From: Sedimentibacter acidaminivorans
Lineage (GTDB): Bacteria; Bacillota; Clostridia; Tissierellales; Sedimentibacteraceae
Direction: 5' to 3'
Length of the DNA stretch: 64,000 nt
NCBI RefSeq assembly: GCF_017873955.1
Contig: NZ_JAGGKS010000002.1
Span: forward strand, 248,001 to 312,000
A program made the position numbers and the translations under genes. The notes under the pieces were generated by a model. It did no database searches, was not told the DNA's origin, and saw only the letters and a program-made list of their open reading frames with translations. This document shows positions 35,490 to 44,227 of this stretch, in pieces (the first letter of the stretch is position 1; the number at the start of each line of letters is the position of its first letter).

Positions 35490-36257
35490 TTACTTTTCCT
35501 CCCCATGTTCCCTTAATACTCTATGAGGCACGCCATGTGCAATTAAATCAATTGGACAGCCATAGAGCTTATTTACAATGTTATCATTTAACTCTGGTTT
35601 TCCATGATAAACTAAATTTTCATTTAAGCATGCTAATCTTCCAACTTTAGATGAAATAGCCATTAGATCATGTGTTACCAGTATGATTGTAATATTCTTG
35701 TTTAATTCTTCAAGCAAATCGTAAATTTGTTCCCTAGAACTTGCATCCACACTAGCAGTAGGCTCATCTAAAAATAAAATCTTAGGATTTACTGCAAGTG
35801 CTCTTGCAATGAGCATTTTTTGAAATTCTCCTCCCGATAATTCACCTATTTGCTTGTTTGCAAGTTTTTTTATACCAACCCTTTCAAGCTGATCAAATGC
35901 AATGTCTCTATCTTTTTTTGCAAATCTAAAAAAAGGAGATAACCCTCCTTTTATACATCCAGTCAAAACAACTTCAAGACAAGAAATTGGAAAGTTTTTA
36001 TCCATAGTAGCAAACTGCGGAACATATCCAAACAATGTTTTATTTTTCCCAAGTTTCTCATTATATATTTTAATGCTCCCAGTAGTGATAGGAACAAGAC
36101 CCAGAATAGATTTTAGAAGTGTAGATTTTCCTCCACCGTTAGGACCTATAATTCCTAAAAATTCACCATCCTCTACATCCATACAAATATTAGTAATCGC
36201 TGGGGTTTCTCCATAATATACTGATAATTTTTCTATATTTACTGCCGTTTTTCTCAT
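35490..36257 (-). CDS. znuC: Zinc-type ABC transporter ATPase
   Basis: A 255-residue ABC ATPase. Walker A is GPNGGGKSTLLK, the signature LSGGEFQKMLIARALA, Walker B KILFLDEPTASVD and the switch histidine in LVTHD. It matches the metal importer branch (ZnuC/MntA). Its ATG overlaps the znuA stop codon, so the two are translationally coupled. The importer is powered from the cytoplasmic side. Confidence 0.93.
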   Translation of the reverse strand: MRKTAVNIEKLSVYYGETPAITNICMDVEDGEFLGIIGPNGGGKSTLLKSILGLVPITTGSIKIYNEKLGKNKTLFGYVPQFATMDKNFPISCLEVVLTGCIKGGLSPFFRFAKKDRDIAFDQLERVGIKKLANKQIGELSGGEFQKMLIARALAVNPKILFLDEPTASVDASSREQIYDLLEELNKNITIILVTHDLMAISSKVGRLACLNENLVYHGKPELNDNIVNKLYGCPIDLIAHGVPHRVLREHGEEK

Positions 36258-37129
36258 TGCATAACCTCTGATATAGTTTCTGCCATTTTTTTAAGGTTAT
36301 CGATATAATCAGCAGCTAATGGTGAAAGCTGTACGGTTTTACCGCCAATCTCTTCTGCAAATGCCTTAGACTGGCTACTGTCTATTTCTTCCTGATAAAA
36401 AATAGCTTTTATATTTTCCTTTTTTGCAAGGTCAATCATTTCCTGCAAATGCATAACTGTCGACTCTTTTCCTTCTTCCTCTAATGAATACATTTCAAGA
36501 CTATAATCATCTGCAAGATATCCAAAAGCAGGATGATATACGATAATTTTCTTATTTTGAACACCATCAAGAGATTCTTTTATTTCTTTATCAAGTTCAT
36601 CTAATTGTTCAATATACGCTTTAGCATTTTTTTCATATGTTTCTTTATTAGCTACATCTAGTTTACCCATTTCACGAGATATTACTTCTATCATTACTTT
36701 AACCCGTTTAGGAGAAAGCCATATGTGCGGATCTCTTTCATTAGATTCGAATGTTCTATCATCATATATTAAAGCAACTTCATCTTGTAAAGCAATTGTT
36801 TTAATATCAGTCGCTTTTGGTAAAATATTTGCTTCCTCTGTGGAAACACCAATTGAAAAATAAAGTGATGCCTTGCTAAATTTTTCAATTACCATAGGAG
36901 TAGGTTCATAATTCTCCGGACTATTTCCAGGAGGAACCAAAACGACCACTTCAGCCAGGTCTCCACAAACAGCTTCTACAAAAGTCTGTTCTGGAACAAT
37001 AGTAACCGCAATAATTGGTTTGTCTTCTTTTACATTTTCTTGCTCATTATTACTACAGCCAAATAAAAGCATCCCACTCAGTATAATCATAACACCAAAA
37101 GTATTACGTAATAATTTTTTTATATTCAT
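36254..37129 (-). CDS. znuA: Zinc-type ABC transporter substrate-binding lipoprotein
   Basis: A 291-residue SBP of cluster A-I. The N-terminus is a lipoprotein signal ending in LLFGC. Metal-site segments DPHIWLSP and YHPAFGYLADDY supply two histidines. The first site, normally PHTYEPTP, reads PENYEPTP here, so the usual His is absent; some clostridial homologues share such a form as far as I recall. There is no His-rich loop. The ATG at 37129 is behind GGGTGAT. Binding of zinc rather than manganese is inferred from the linked Fur-family regulator. Confidence 0.88.
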   Translation of the reverse strand: MNIKKLLRNTFGVMIILSGMLLFGCSNNEQENVKEDKPIIAVTIVPEQTFVEAVCGDLAEVVVLVPPGNSPENYEPTPMVIEKFSKASLYFSIGVSTEEANILPKATDIKTIALQDEVALIYDDRTFESNERDPHIWLSPKRVKVMIEVISREMGKLDVANKETYEKNAKAYIEQLDELDKEIKESLDGVQNKKIIVYHPAFGYLADDYSLEMYSLEEEGKESTVMHLQEMIDLAKKENIKAIFYQEEIDSSQSKAFAEEIGGKTVQLSPLAADYIDNLKKMAETISEVMQ

Positions 37130-37152
37130 TTTATCATCACCCATAATTTATT

Positions 37153-37173
37153 TGCAAATGCAATTCATTTGCA
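37153..37173. promoter_or_regulatory. Zur-type operator of the zinc operon
   Basis: TGCAAATG (37153-37160) and CATTTGCA (37166-37173) form a perfect 8-5-8 palindrome placed over the expected transcription start. Its length and symmetry suit a Fur-family dimer. Binding by the regulator encoded at the end of the operon is an inference. Confidence 0.7.
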
Positions 37174-37178
37174 TTTAA

Positions 37179-37207
37179 ATTATAACGCTATAAAAAACAT
37201 ATGTCAA
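37179..37207 (-). promoter_or_regulatory. Sigma-A promoter of the zinc operon
   Basis: On the minus strand TTGACA (37207-37202), 17 bases, TATAAT (37184-37179): consensus at both boxes. The Zur-type palindrome lies directly downstream, so a bound repressor would block the start. Confidence 0.85.
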
Positions 37208-37264
37208 CCATAAACCTTAAATACTACTACTATATACCAACTTTCAAGGAAATATATCGATTTT

Positions 37265-38089
37265 TTATTTAATATAACTTGTTACTTTATCTATTAATCT
37301 TTCTTTATCTTGCTGTAATGTACCTTTTATTTTAATTATATTTGTTGGATGTGTTGTATCAAATATCATTTGTTTCTTAGGTTCGAGATTTTCTAAAAGT
37401 GTTCTTATTTCTACTAATCGTTCGTTTCCGTCTGGAAGAATAAAATCACCTCTAATTACCATGTTATTTAACTCCGTTTGGTTAGCAACTTTTAGATTCA
37501 TGGTAATAACTCCATTTGTTATAAATTGATTAATCATTTTAGCAGTTGCAACTGCGTTATCTACAGATTCGCCTTTGCCCGCTATTCCATACATAACGAT
37601 AGAGTTAAATGGTATTTTTGCTTCATTAAGCTTCTTTGCTTGTTTAATTGCTTCATTTACTGTATGACCTTTATTCATCAATTTCAGTATATCATCTCTG
37701 CCTGTTTCAAAACCAATATAGAGAAGTCTAAGTCCCGCATCATGGAGAATGGAAAGTTCCTCAACTGAATATTTGGAAATATACTTTATGGATGCATACG
37801 AGGACACACACGCACAATATGGCAAATACTGATGTATCTTATCTAGTAAACGTTTCATGTTGTCAAATCCTATTGAAATAGGATCTGCTCCTATCAAAAA
37901 TACTTTTTCAGTATATATAGATATATTTAGCAATTCTGCTTCTATATCGGAAAACTGAACTTCACTGTATTTAATATCTTTATACATAGCACAGAATACA
38001 CATTTGTTATATGAGCACCCTGATGTTACCGGCAGTAAAACCGTAGTCATTTCATCCTGTGGATAATAAACCGTATCATTTTTATACAT
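37265..38089 (-). CDS. Radical SAM protein
   Basis: About 274 residues (a start ten codons upstream is possible). The cluster motif is GCSYNKCVFCAMY (CxxxCxxC), which binds a [4Fe-4S] cluster with SAM. LLYIGFETGRDDILKLMNKG and IPFNSIVMYGIAGKGES are typical of the Elp3/B12-less radical SAM branch. No accessory domain is apparent at the C-terminus. Its reaction cannot be predicted. It is four bases downstream of the deacetylase gene, so it may be co-transcribed with the pga genes. Confidence 0.85.
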   Translation of the reverse strand: MYKNDTVYYPQDEMTTVLLPVTSGCSYNKCVFCAMYKDIKYSEVQFSDIEAELLNISIYTEKVFLIGADPISIGFDNMKRLLDKIHQYLPYCACVSSYASIKYISKYSVEELSILHDAGLRLLYIGFETGRDDILKLMNKGHTVNEAIKQAKKLNEAKIPFNSIVMYGIAGKGESVDNAVATAKMINQFITNGVITMNLKVANQTELNNMVIRGDFILPDGNERLVEIRTLLENLEPKKQMIFDTTHPTNIIKIKGTLQQDKERLIDKVTSYIK

Positions 38090-38123
38090 AATTATAACCA
38101 TTCCTTTCGCCTCGCTCAAGGCA

Positions 38124-38984
38124 TTAATTTTCCAACCACGGAACTACTATTTTATAAAAATTTTTACAATCAATTAAATATCTACACTGATTATATGAAT
38201 CGCTGAAACTATCAATTGGATGGGGGGATAATATATATGCATCTGTAAACTTAGCTTCCTTAACACAATTTACAACTTCCTTAGAAGATTCCCCAAATGG
38301 ATATGCTAAACTTGTAATTTCAAGACCCAACTCTCTTTGCAAAACTTCTTTACTTTTTTGTATATCTTTTGTAAATTCTTCATACATATCTTCATTTAGA
38401 AATTTTGCTTGTTTATCTTGTAAATAGTGCATATCATATGTATGAGATCCAAACGAAGCCAAACCACTATCCCTCATTTCACGAAGATCATCCCATGATG
38501 CTATTTGAAAATTATTAAAATCCTTATTCCCAACCTGACCTGCAATTACAAATAAAGTAAATGGAATATTTCTTTCTTTTAAAATTGGAAACGCATTTTT
38601 ATATACAGAGATATCTACATCATCAAAACAAATCCAAACGCATTTATCAGGATATTTTCCCTTTATCTTAAACTCTTTAAGCTCATCTAATGTTACAAAA
38701 TATGCTCCTGATTTAATCATATAATCAATTTGATTTTGAAATTCATCCTTATAAACAGAATAAATCGCAAGTTCTTTATTATCTGTAAGTTTCTCTATTG
38801 CAGTATTCCACAAATTTGAACTCCTTATTCGATGATATGTCAAAGCAACACAAACATTTTCTTTAGGAATTACTTCATAAACATCCAAAGTATCAGCATC
38901 AGCTTTTAATGCTAATGTAAAAACCTTAATACTTAATACAATAATTAAACAAAATGCGATTATTGAAGGAAATATTTTCTTCAT
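38124..38984 (-). CDS. Polysaccharide deacetylase, IcaB/PgaB-like
   Basis: About 286 residues with an N-terminal signal/anchor (FPSIIAFCLIIVLSIKVF). The NodB-type domain follows: VALTYHRI, VWICFDDVDISVYKNAFPIL with the metal-binding Asp pair, and FGSHTYDMHYLQ with the histidines. FTLFVIAGQVG and TSLAYPFGESS are also typical. It would partly de-N-acetylate poly-beta-1,6-N-acetylglucosamine outside the membrane, as IcaB does. The start is an ATG at 38984 or the TTG before it; AGGAGG lies upstream. It is third in the pgaC-pgaD operon. Confidence 0.87.
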   Translation of the reverse strand: MKKIFPSIIAFCLIIVLSIKVFTLALKADADTLDVYEVIPKENVCVALTYHRIRSSNLWNTAIEKLTDNKELAIYSVYKDEFQNQIDYMIKSGAYFVTLDELKEFKIKGKYPDKCVWICFDDVDISVYKNAFPILKERNIPFTLFVIAGQVGNKDFNNFQIASWDDLREMRDSGLASFGSHTYDMHYLQDKQAKFLNEDMYEEFTKDIQKSKEVLQRELGLEITSLAYPFGESSKEVVNCVKEAKFTDAYILSPHPIDSFSDSYNQCRYLIDCKNFYKIVVPWLEN

Positions 38985-39003
38985 CAATTTACATTTTACC
39001 TCC

Positions 39004-39507
39004 TTACAATTCTTTAATAGGATTTTTTTCAAATATAATCACCTTTTGATACTTAAGTAGTTCATATGCATTAGGATCAATTAAATTTAATGCAAGCATA
39101 TCATCATCTGTCGATTCATTTGGCATAGCTCTTCTATTGAGCTTACCAAATCTATTTTTATTATAATATTTCCACATAAGCAATCCTACAAAAAATATGA
39201 TAAAAAAGATGAATGTAGAAAGCAAAAACATTCTTATATCATAATTTGTTATTTTAAAACTAATTTTTAATATTCCTATGAAATAATCATTATAATTAAA
39301 GCAAGCACTTATAAAAAAATATACTACAACCAACATATATAGCCACATAAATATGTTAATTACATAAACAAATATTTTCTTTATTAATGGTTGTTTTGAC
39401 CTTACAAGAAATTTATCTATTGAACCTTCTTTAACATTATTGTCATTTAACACTTCTTCACTATTATTTATAGGCTGCTTCTCATTCCTCTGTCCGGTGA
39501 ATTCCAC
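39004..39507 (-). CDS. pgaD: PgaD-like small subunit of poly-N-acetylglucosamine synthase
   Basis: A 167-residue protein with two membrane segments (about 45-68 and 95-115) separated by a short loop. LVRSKQPLIKKIFVYVINIF and YYNKNRFGKLNRRAMPN match the PgaD pattern, in which the NKxRFGKLNRR stretch after the second helix is conserved. In E. coli PgaD with PgaC binds c-di-GMP to activate synthesis. The GTG start (39507) overlaps the pgaC end and has GGAGG nine bases upstream. The N- and C-terminal tails are longer than usual. Confidence 0.8.
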   Translation of the reverse strand: MEFTGQRNEKQPINNSEEVLNDNNVKEGSIDKFLVRSKQPLIKKIFVYVINIFMWLYMLVVVYFFISACFNYNDYFIGILKISFKITNYDIRMFLLSTFIFFIIFFVGLLMWKYYNKNRFGKLNRRAMPNESTDDDMLALNLIDPNAYELLKYQKVIIFEKNPIKEL

Positions 39508-40721
39508 GTTGCATATCCTCCTTTTATTCTTGATTTAATTGATTTTGGTATTGCACTTATAACAACAAATACATTAACCATCCAATATACCGTTGGATAC
39601 CAAGCTGCCCATAAGTAGTATTTTAATACTTTATCATATCTTGAATCATTTCGTAATGACATAAACAACTGAATATTACTCATCAATACCATTGCAAAAG
39701 AATTAAATGATATCCAAATCAATAATTGTTTCAAGCTTGTTGCACTAAAAATAAAACATATGCTTACTATGAGCCATAATACAGACCAAAGTATACTCAT
39801 TACTTGTTCAATATAAATTGGCCATATCCTTCTTTGACGCCAATCTTTAAAAACGTCCCAATGCTTTAAAATAACTTCTTGGCTACCCTGGGCCCATCTG
39901 ACACGTTGTTTCCATATTCCAGATAGTGTTTCTGGTACAAGCATCCAACATAAAGCACGTGGTTCATATCTAATATCCCAAAATTTTTTTTGTAATTTCC
40001 ATGAAACTGCAATATCTTCTGTAATCATATCACGATCCCATAATTCAACGTCTATTAATGCTTTCTTTCTAAAGGCAACAATAACACCAGAAACCGTCAT
40101 GATTTTTCCCAGAATTCTTTGTGCTCTTTTTATAGACCCAATTATTGATGCATATTCAACTAACTGTAATTTTGATAAAAGTGTATCCCTATTCCTAATT
40201 CTTGGATTTCCAGTAACAGCACCTACTCTTTCACCACGTTCTAAGAAATGTTTTATTAAATAATAAGGTGCTTTATCGTCTAATAACGCATCCGAATCAA
40301 CACATAACAAATATTCAGATTCAGCCGCATGTGCAGCAATATGTAAGGCGTTTGCTTTTCCTCTATTTTCTCGACAACTAATAACCTTGAGGCAATCATA
40401 CTTCTCTGATAATTCAATTAATATACTCTCAGTAAAATCACGGCTTCCATCATTTACTGCAATAATTTCAAAATCTGGATACGACAATTTTGACAGAAAT
40501 TCTATTGTTTCTGCAATTGTTTCTCCTTCATTATAACAAGGAACCAAAATACTAATTTTCGGCCAGTTATAATTTTCAATATTAATCTCATTATCATTTT
40601 CACGGAACATAGAGAAAATAACAGACCCTGCAATCCAAAATAAAGACATTAAAAATGGATACCAAAATATATAAGCCTGAATAATTTGCATTAAACGAGG
40701 CATATCTTTAAACAATATCAT
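39468..40721 (-). CDS. pgaC: Poly-beta-1,6-N-acetylglucosamine synthase (GT2 family)
   Basis: A 417-residue processive glycosyltransferase. A helix at about 15-35 leads to a cytoplasmic GT2 domain with SILVPCYNEGETIAETI, VNDGSRDFTE, VDSDALLDD, TEDIAVSW and QRVRWAQGSQEV (the D, DxD, TED and Q(x)xRW sites). Three helices follow (about 300-400). It polymerises UDP-GlcNAc and exports the chain. The ATG at 40721 has GGAGG and replaces a TTG six codons upstream. It heads the operon. Confidence 0.92.
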   Translation of the reverse strand: MILFKDMPRLMQIIQAYIFWYPFLMSLFWIAGSVIFSMFRENDNEINIENYNWPKISILVPCYNEGETIAETIEFLSKLSYPDFEIIAVNDGSRDFTESILIELSEKYDCLKVISCRENRGKANALHIAAHAAESEYLLCVDSDALLDDKAPYYLIKHFLERGERVGAVTGNPRIRNRDTLLSKLQLVEYASIIGSIKRAQRILGKIMTVSGVIVAFRKKALIDVELWDRDMITEDIAVSWKLQKKFWDIRYEPRALCWMLVPETLSGIWKQRVRWAQGSQEVILKHWDVFKDWRQRRIWPIYIEQVMSILWSVLWLIVSICFIFSATSLKQLLIWISFNSFAMVLMSNIQLFMSLRNDSRYDKVLKYYLWAAWYPTVYWMVNVFVVISAIPKSIKSRIKGGYATWNSPDRGMRSSL

Positions 40722-41032
40722 ATTTGTATATTCCTCCAAATATTACTTTTTTCGACAACTGAAATTAAATTATATCATAATAATATGTTATGTGGTATTT
40801 TTTTATTGATAAATCATGACCTATTTTATGGTGCTCAAGGTTTATTCTATCATTTATGTAAAAAAGACGGGTTTCGACTAATTATGACTCTTATATTTAT
40901 TCATCAAACAAAAAGAACCGTCCCAATTATCCCAAGAAGTTTCGTTTCATTATTATCTAATAAAAACTGTAGCAGTTATTATTAGAAATCATAATATGTA
41001 ACATAGTTTGAATATTTTAAGGAGGAATTGCT

Positions 41033-41953
41033 ATGCCAACAAGCATGGATTTTGTACGTCAGTCATTAGAGCTACATCTTTTTTTTGGACGAATCATGAA
41101 AGAACACTCATTTTTTCTAGAGTTGGGATTTACCCCAAGGGATACTAATTATACACAAAAAGCAGACGAATTTCGTAGAGAGTTTGACAAATTTTTAGGA
41201 GAAGTTATTTTACTTTCTAATGGTGTTGTTAGCCAAAGCGTACTTCAATCTGGTGAAGTAATAACACCTTATACACTTAAAGCTGAAATGGTTTCATCAT
41301 ATTATACAGGAATACAGATTCCAACTAAACTAACTCAAGAAGAGGCTGAATTAATGTGTGCAGGCAAAACACCATACAATCCAATAATCGAAGAAAGAGT
41401 ATTTTATATAAACCAATGGGCTATTAAATTAGTTAGTGCATTAATACAGTTTAAAGCAAATATTTTAAATAATGTTTTAGAATGTAAAATGTTTACAGTA
41501 AATTATCCATTATTGATAGATCACATTATGAGGGAAGCTAATCTTTATTTACAGACAATCCAAAAACTTCAAAACAGAGAACATATAAATATGGAAAGAG
41601 AAGTTGCAGAACAAGAGTTATTCTGGAATAGAATTATGGCAGAACATTCAAAATTCATTCGTGGTTTACTTGACCCAACTGAAGATGAATTAATTAATGC
41701 AGCTAATAATTTTGGAAAGGAGTTTAATCAATTGACAGTAGCTTCAAAGGCTGCTATGGATAAGGCCATGCCTTTAATAAAGGTTACAGATGAAAGTCTC
41801 AAAGCAACAAAGGCATTACGTGACTTCAAGGAACAAGGAACACAAGGATTAATTGAATGTAAAGTTAAATCAATAATTATACCTTTATTAGGAGATCATA
41901 CATTGCGTGAAGCAAATCACTATTTAAGACTTTTAAAAATATTTAAAAAATAA
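41033..41953 (+). CDS. DUF2935-family protein with two tandem domains
   Basis: A 306-residue all-helical soluble protein. The two halves start with SLELHLFFGRIMKEHSFFLE and AEQELFWNRIMAEHSKFIR, and end with IDHIMREANLYLQTI and LGDHTLREANHYL. The conserved His and Glu residues in the paired helices suggest a metal-binding four-helix bundle, as in other DUF2935 proteins of spore-forming Firmicutes. Function unknown. It has AAGGAGGAATT before the ATG. The 310-base gap upstream (40722-41032) holds no believable gene. Confidence 0.85.
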   Translation: MPTSMDFVRQSLELHLFFGRIMKEHSFFLELGFTPRDTNYTQKADEFRREFDKFLGEVILLSNGVVSQSVLQSGEVITPYTLKAEMVSSYYTGIQIPTKLTQEEAELMCAGKTPYNPIIEERVFYINQWAIKLVSALIQFKANILNNVLECKMFTVNYPLLIDHIMREANLYLQTIQKLQNREHINMEREVAEQELFWNRIMAEHSKFIRGLLDPTEDELINAANNFGKEFNQLTVASKAAMDKAMPLIKVTDESLKATKALRDFKEQGTQGLIECKVKSIIIPLLGDHTLREANHYLRLLKIFKK

Positions 41954-42043
41954 TTATAGTTTGCTACAGATAATTTATAATTTTAGTTCATGGTGCGTAT
42001 ATTAAATATACTTACAAAAAAATATGTAACGCGAGAGTAAATC

Positions 42044-42074
42044 AAGTGTGTAAGTAAAAAAAAATTACACACTT
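42044..42074. terminator. Hairpin after the DUF2935 gene
   Basis: AAGTGTGTAA (42044-42053) and TTACACACTT (42065-42074) pair perfectly around an A-rich 11-base loop. TT and a C follow on the plus strand, so termination would be weak. Confidence 0.5.
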
Positions 42075-42176
42075 TTCACAGGAAAATAGTAATCACAGAA
42101 CCTAGAAACAAAGAAAACCTTTAACTTTTAATGGTATAAAAATTAATTTGTATAGAAATAAAAATAAAATATCAAC

Positions 42177-42632
42177 TTATAAATTTTCCTGTAAAAAATA
42201 CAAAATGTATGGAATAATTCTACTAATAAACCACAAAATAAGAAGTATATATTGCACTTGTTCAAATATATTTTTAGTAAACTTTACCTTTTTATTTGTA
42301 TCATTGATTTTATATTCTCCAACAAAACGTTCTCCATGAGAATCAATGTATATTCCTTGTCCGTACACTTTTCCATCTTCGATTATACCAATATACTTAG
42401 TTCTATCAACATTAATAAACATTCCTTGTCCTTGCATCTTATCATCTTTAAATTCACCAACATACTTTCTTCCATCAGAATTAATAAATACACCTTGCCC
42501 ATGCATCTTGTTGTCCTTAAATTCACCAACATATTTTGTTCCATCAACATTGGTGAGTATCCCTTGTCCATGCATCATATCATTTTTTATTTCACCATCA
42601 TACATTGCTCCGTTAGGAAAAGTGATTACCAA
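42177..42632 (-). CDS. MORN-repeat protein with a C-terminal membrane segment
   Basis: A 151-residue protein of four and a half MORN units of 23 residues (e.g. GTKYVGEFKDNKMHGQGVF), about residues 5-115, followed by a short linker and a hydrophobic C-terminal helix (YILLILWFISRIIPYILYFL, about 125-145). The start is a TTG at 42632 behind AAGGGG. The repeats are also visible as a 69-base period in the DNA. MORN repeats bind lipids or form elongated sheets in other organisms; a tail-anchored form suggests a membrane-surface scaffold. No function is known. Confidence 0.75.
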   Translation of the reverse strand: MVITFPNGAMYDGEIKNDMMHGQGILTNVDGTKYVGEFKDNKMHGQGVFINSDGRKYVGEFKDDKMQGQGMFINVDRTKYIGIIEDGKVYGQGIYIDSHGERFVGEYKINDTNKKVKFTKNIFEQVQYILLILWFISRIIPYILYFLQENL

Positions 42633-42743
42633 ATTGCATTACCCCTTTCTTCCTTATGATTTTATAAAGCTGACAATTGCAACATTATTATATATTCTTA
42701 AGATACAATCAAATACGTTCTAATCCAAATTGCTAAAATATCC

Positions 42744-42778
42744 TTAACAAAGACTGATAGATAATCAGTCTTTGTTAA
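42744..42778. terminator. Hairpin after the serpin gene
   Basis: TTAACAAAGACTGAT (42744-42758) and its exact complement (42764-42778) form a 15-pair stem with a five-base loop. It sits between convergent-side flanks of the serpin and MORN genes. A T-rich stretch follows on the plus strand only. Confidence 0.6.
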
Positions 42779-42813
42779 AATGTATTATTTTTTAAATCCG
42801 ATAAATAAATAAA

Positions 42814-44067
42814 TTATTCAGCATCTGGATTTTCTAAAACCCCCATAAATAGAGGTATGCCTGTTGTAACATCGATTATTCCATAAATAAAAGGTCTGTC
42901 AAATACTACTTTTTGTACATCCATTGGCATACCTGTCACATTCATTTCTACAGAAGTAACAGCAGCTGCTTCAGTACCTTTTTCGTCAACTCTTATAAAA
43001 GTTTTGTGCTTTACATTGTTTATAAAAAGTTCTCTTTTATGACTTTTGCTCATTAAAGAAAAATCAGCCAAATTCGGATCAAAGGCAATATCCATACCTA
43101 ATTTTGCAAGTTCATCATTGAGGCTATCTTCATACTTGCCTTCAAATTTTGGCAAGGATAAATCTATATTAGCATTTTTCTTATTTTCGAGTAATTTAAT
43201 TAAGTTCAAAGCACTAAAATTATCAATTAATTCTCTTGTTGTTTTTCCTTCCTCTGGTAATAAAGCAATAAAAGCAAATTGCTCATCCAAATATGGTAAA
43301 ATTACACCAGTAACTCCATCACCATTTAAATAGCCAATATCCCCTCTGCGATGCATAAAGTCAGTATCAATAACATCTGTAGGTGAATTAAATGGTTGTT
43401 TATATGTATTATTTGCTTTGAATTGGTCTTTCCAATCTCCCTTAAAATAAATAGCATTAATTAAATACATCATTGTATCATCATTGATATTGTCAATAAT
43501 TTTGTCAATGGTTCCATTTGTAGAATCCTTTACCCAATCATTTATTGTATTTACTGAATCCTCTTTACTGAAATCTAATTTTTTAATAGAAGCAGAATAA
43601 TAATCTGCATTCTTTTGAAGAAATTTTTCATCAGCTTCAAAGCTATTTCTATACCAAATAGAATTTGCTACATTTAATTTAGCAATCCTATCATCATTAG
43701 TTAAAGAACTAATCCATGATTTCATTCCAGCATTTAAATCTTCTTCTGTTATGCCCTTTGCTGAAAGTGCTTCTAACATAGCTGCTTTAGTGTCACCGTC
43801 TGCACCGTTTAAAGTCATAGCTAATGCAGTATATATAGAAACTGGTGATATCATCAAATTACCTGTATTTTGGCTATTTTCTTTAAACATATTCCAAGAA
43901 AAATTTAAAATAGCTTCCTTTAAATTTTCATCAATTGGTTCAAGTGATGATACATCTACTTTTGAAACGTAACCCTTCATTAAATCGTTAGCAGGTGAAG
44001 TACAGCTTGAAACTATCATCGTCATTGCAGTTATACATGAAATAATATAAATAAATTTTTTATTCAT
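42814..44067 (-). CDS. Serpin, secreted lipoprotein serine protease inhibitor
   Basis: A 417-residue inhibitor of the serpin family, normal in length. The signal peptide ends in a lipobox (MIVSSC), so it should be anchored to the outer face of the membrane. NLMISPVSIYTALAMTLNGA, YLINAIYFKGDW and FDRPFIYGIIDVTTGIPLFMG are family signatures. The reactive-loop hinge reads DEKGTEAAAVTS, with the small residues needed for loop insertion, which argues for an inhibitory serpin. The scissile bond falls in MNVTGMP, probably at or just after the Thr. The target protease is unknown. Confidence 0.93.
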   Translation of the reverse strand: MNKKFIYIISCITAMTMIVSSCTSPANDLMKGYVSKVDVSSLEPIDENLKEAILNFSWNMFKENSQNTGNLMISPVSIYTALAMTLNGADGDTKAAMLEALSAKGITEEDLNAGMKSWISSLTNDDRIAKLNVANSIWYRNSFEADEKFLQKNADYYSASIKKLDFSKEDSVNTINDWVKDSTNGTIDKIIDNINDDTMMYLINAIYFKGDWKDQFKANNTYKQPFNSPTDVIDTDFMHRRGDIGYLNGDGVTGVILPYLDEQFAFIALLPEEGKTTRELIDNFSALNLIKLLENKKNANIDLSLPKFEGKYEDSLNDELAKLGMDIAFDPNLADFSLMSKSHKRELFINNVKHKTFIRVDEKGTEAAAVTSVEMNVTGMPMDVQKVVFDRPFIYGIIDVTTGIPLFMGVLENPDAE

Positions 44068-44227
44068 AAATAGTTACCTCCTTATATTACATATGACGAT
44101 TTTTATTTATCTAGGTTCCACAGCTATGATGTTATAATTAACTCTTCATTCATAATTTTTGAAATAAAAACATCAATTTAACAGTTTTTTGATATATTAT
44201 AGCATTAATTTTAATATATTAATTTAA

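Noticed and set aside
40785-40985. Plus-strand frame of 66 codons upstream of the DUF2935 gene
   Set aside because: No ribosome site, no family resemblance and low-complexity composition; treated as intergenic.
42390-42600. Regular 69-base repeats that could suggest a CRISPR array
   Set aside because: They are coding MORN units with no spacers and no cas genes nearby.
42252-42723. Repetitive plus-strand frames opposite the MORN gene
   Set aside because: The periodicity is that of the MORN repeats on the minus strand; the antisense frames have no start signals.
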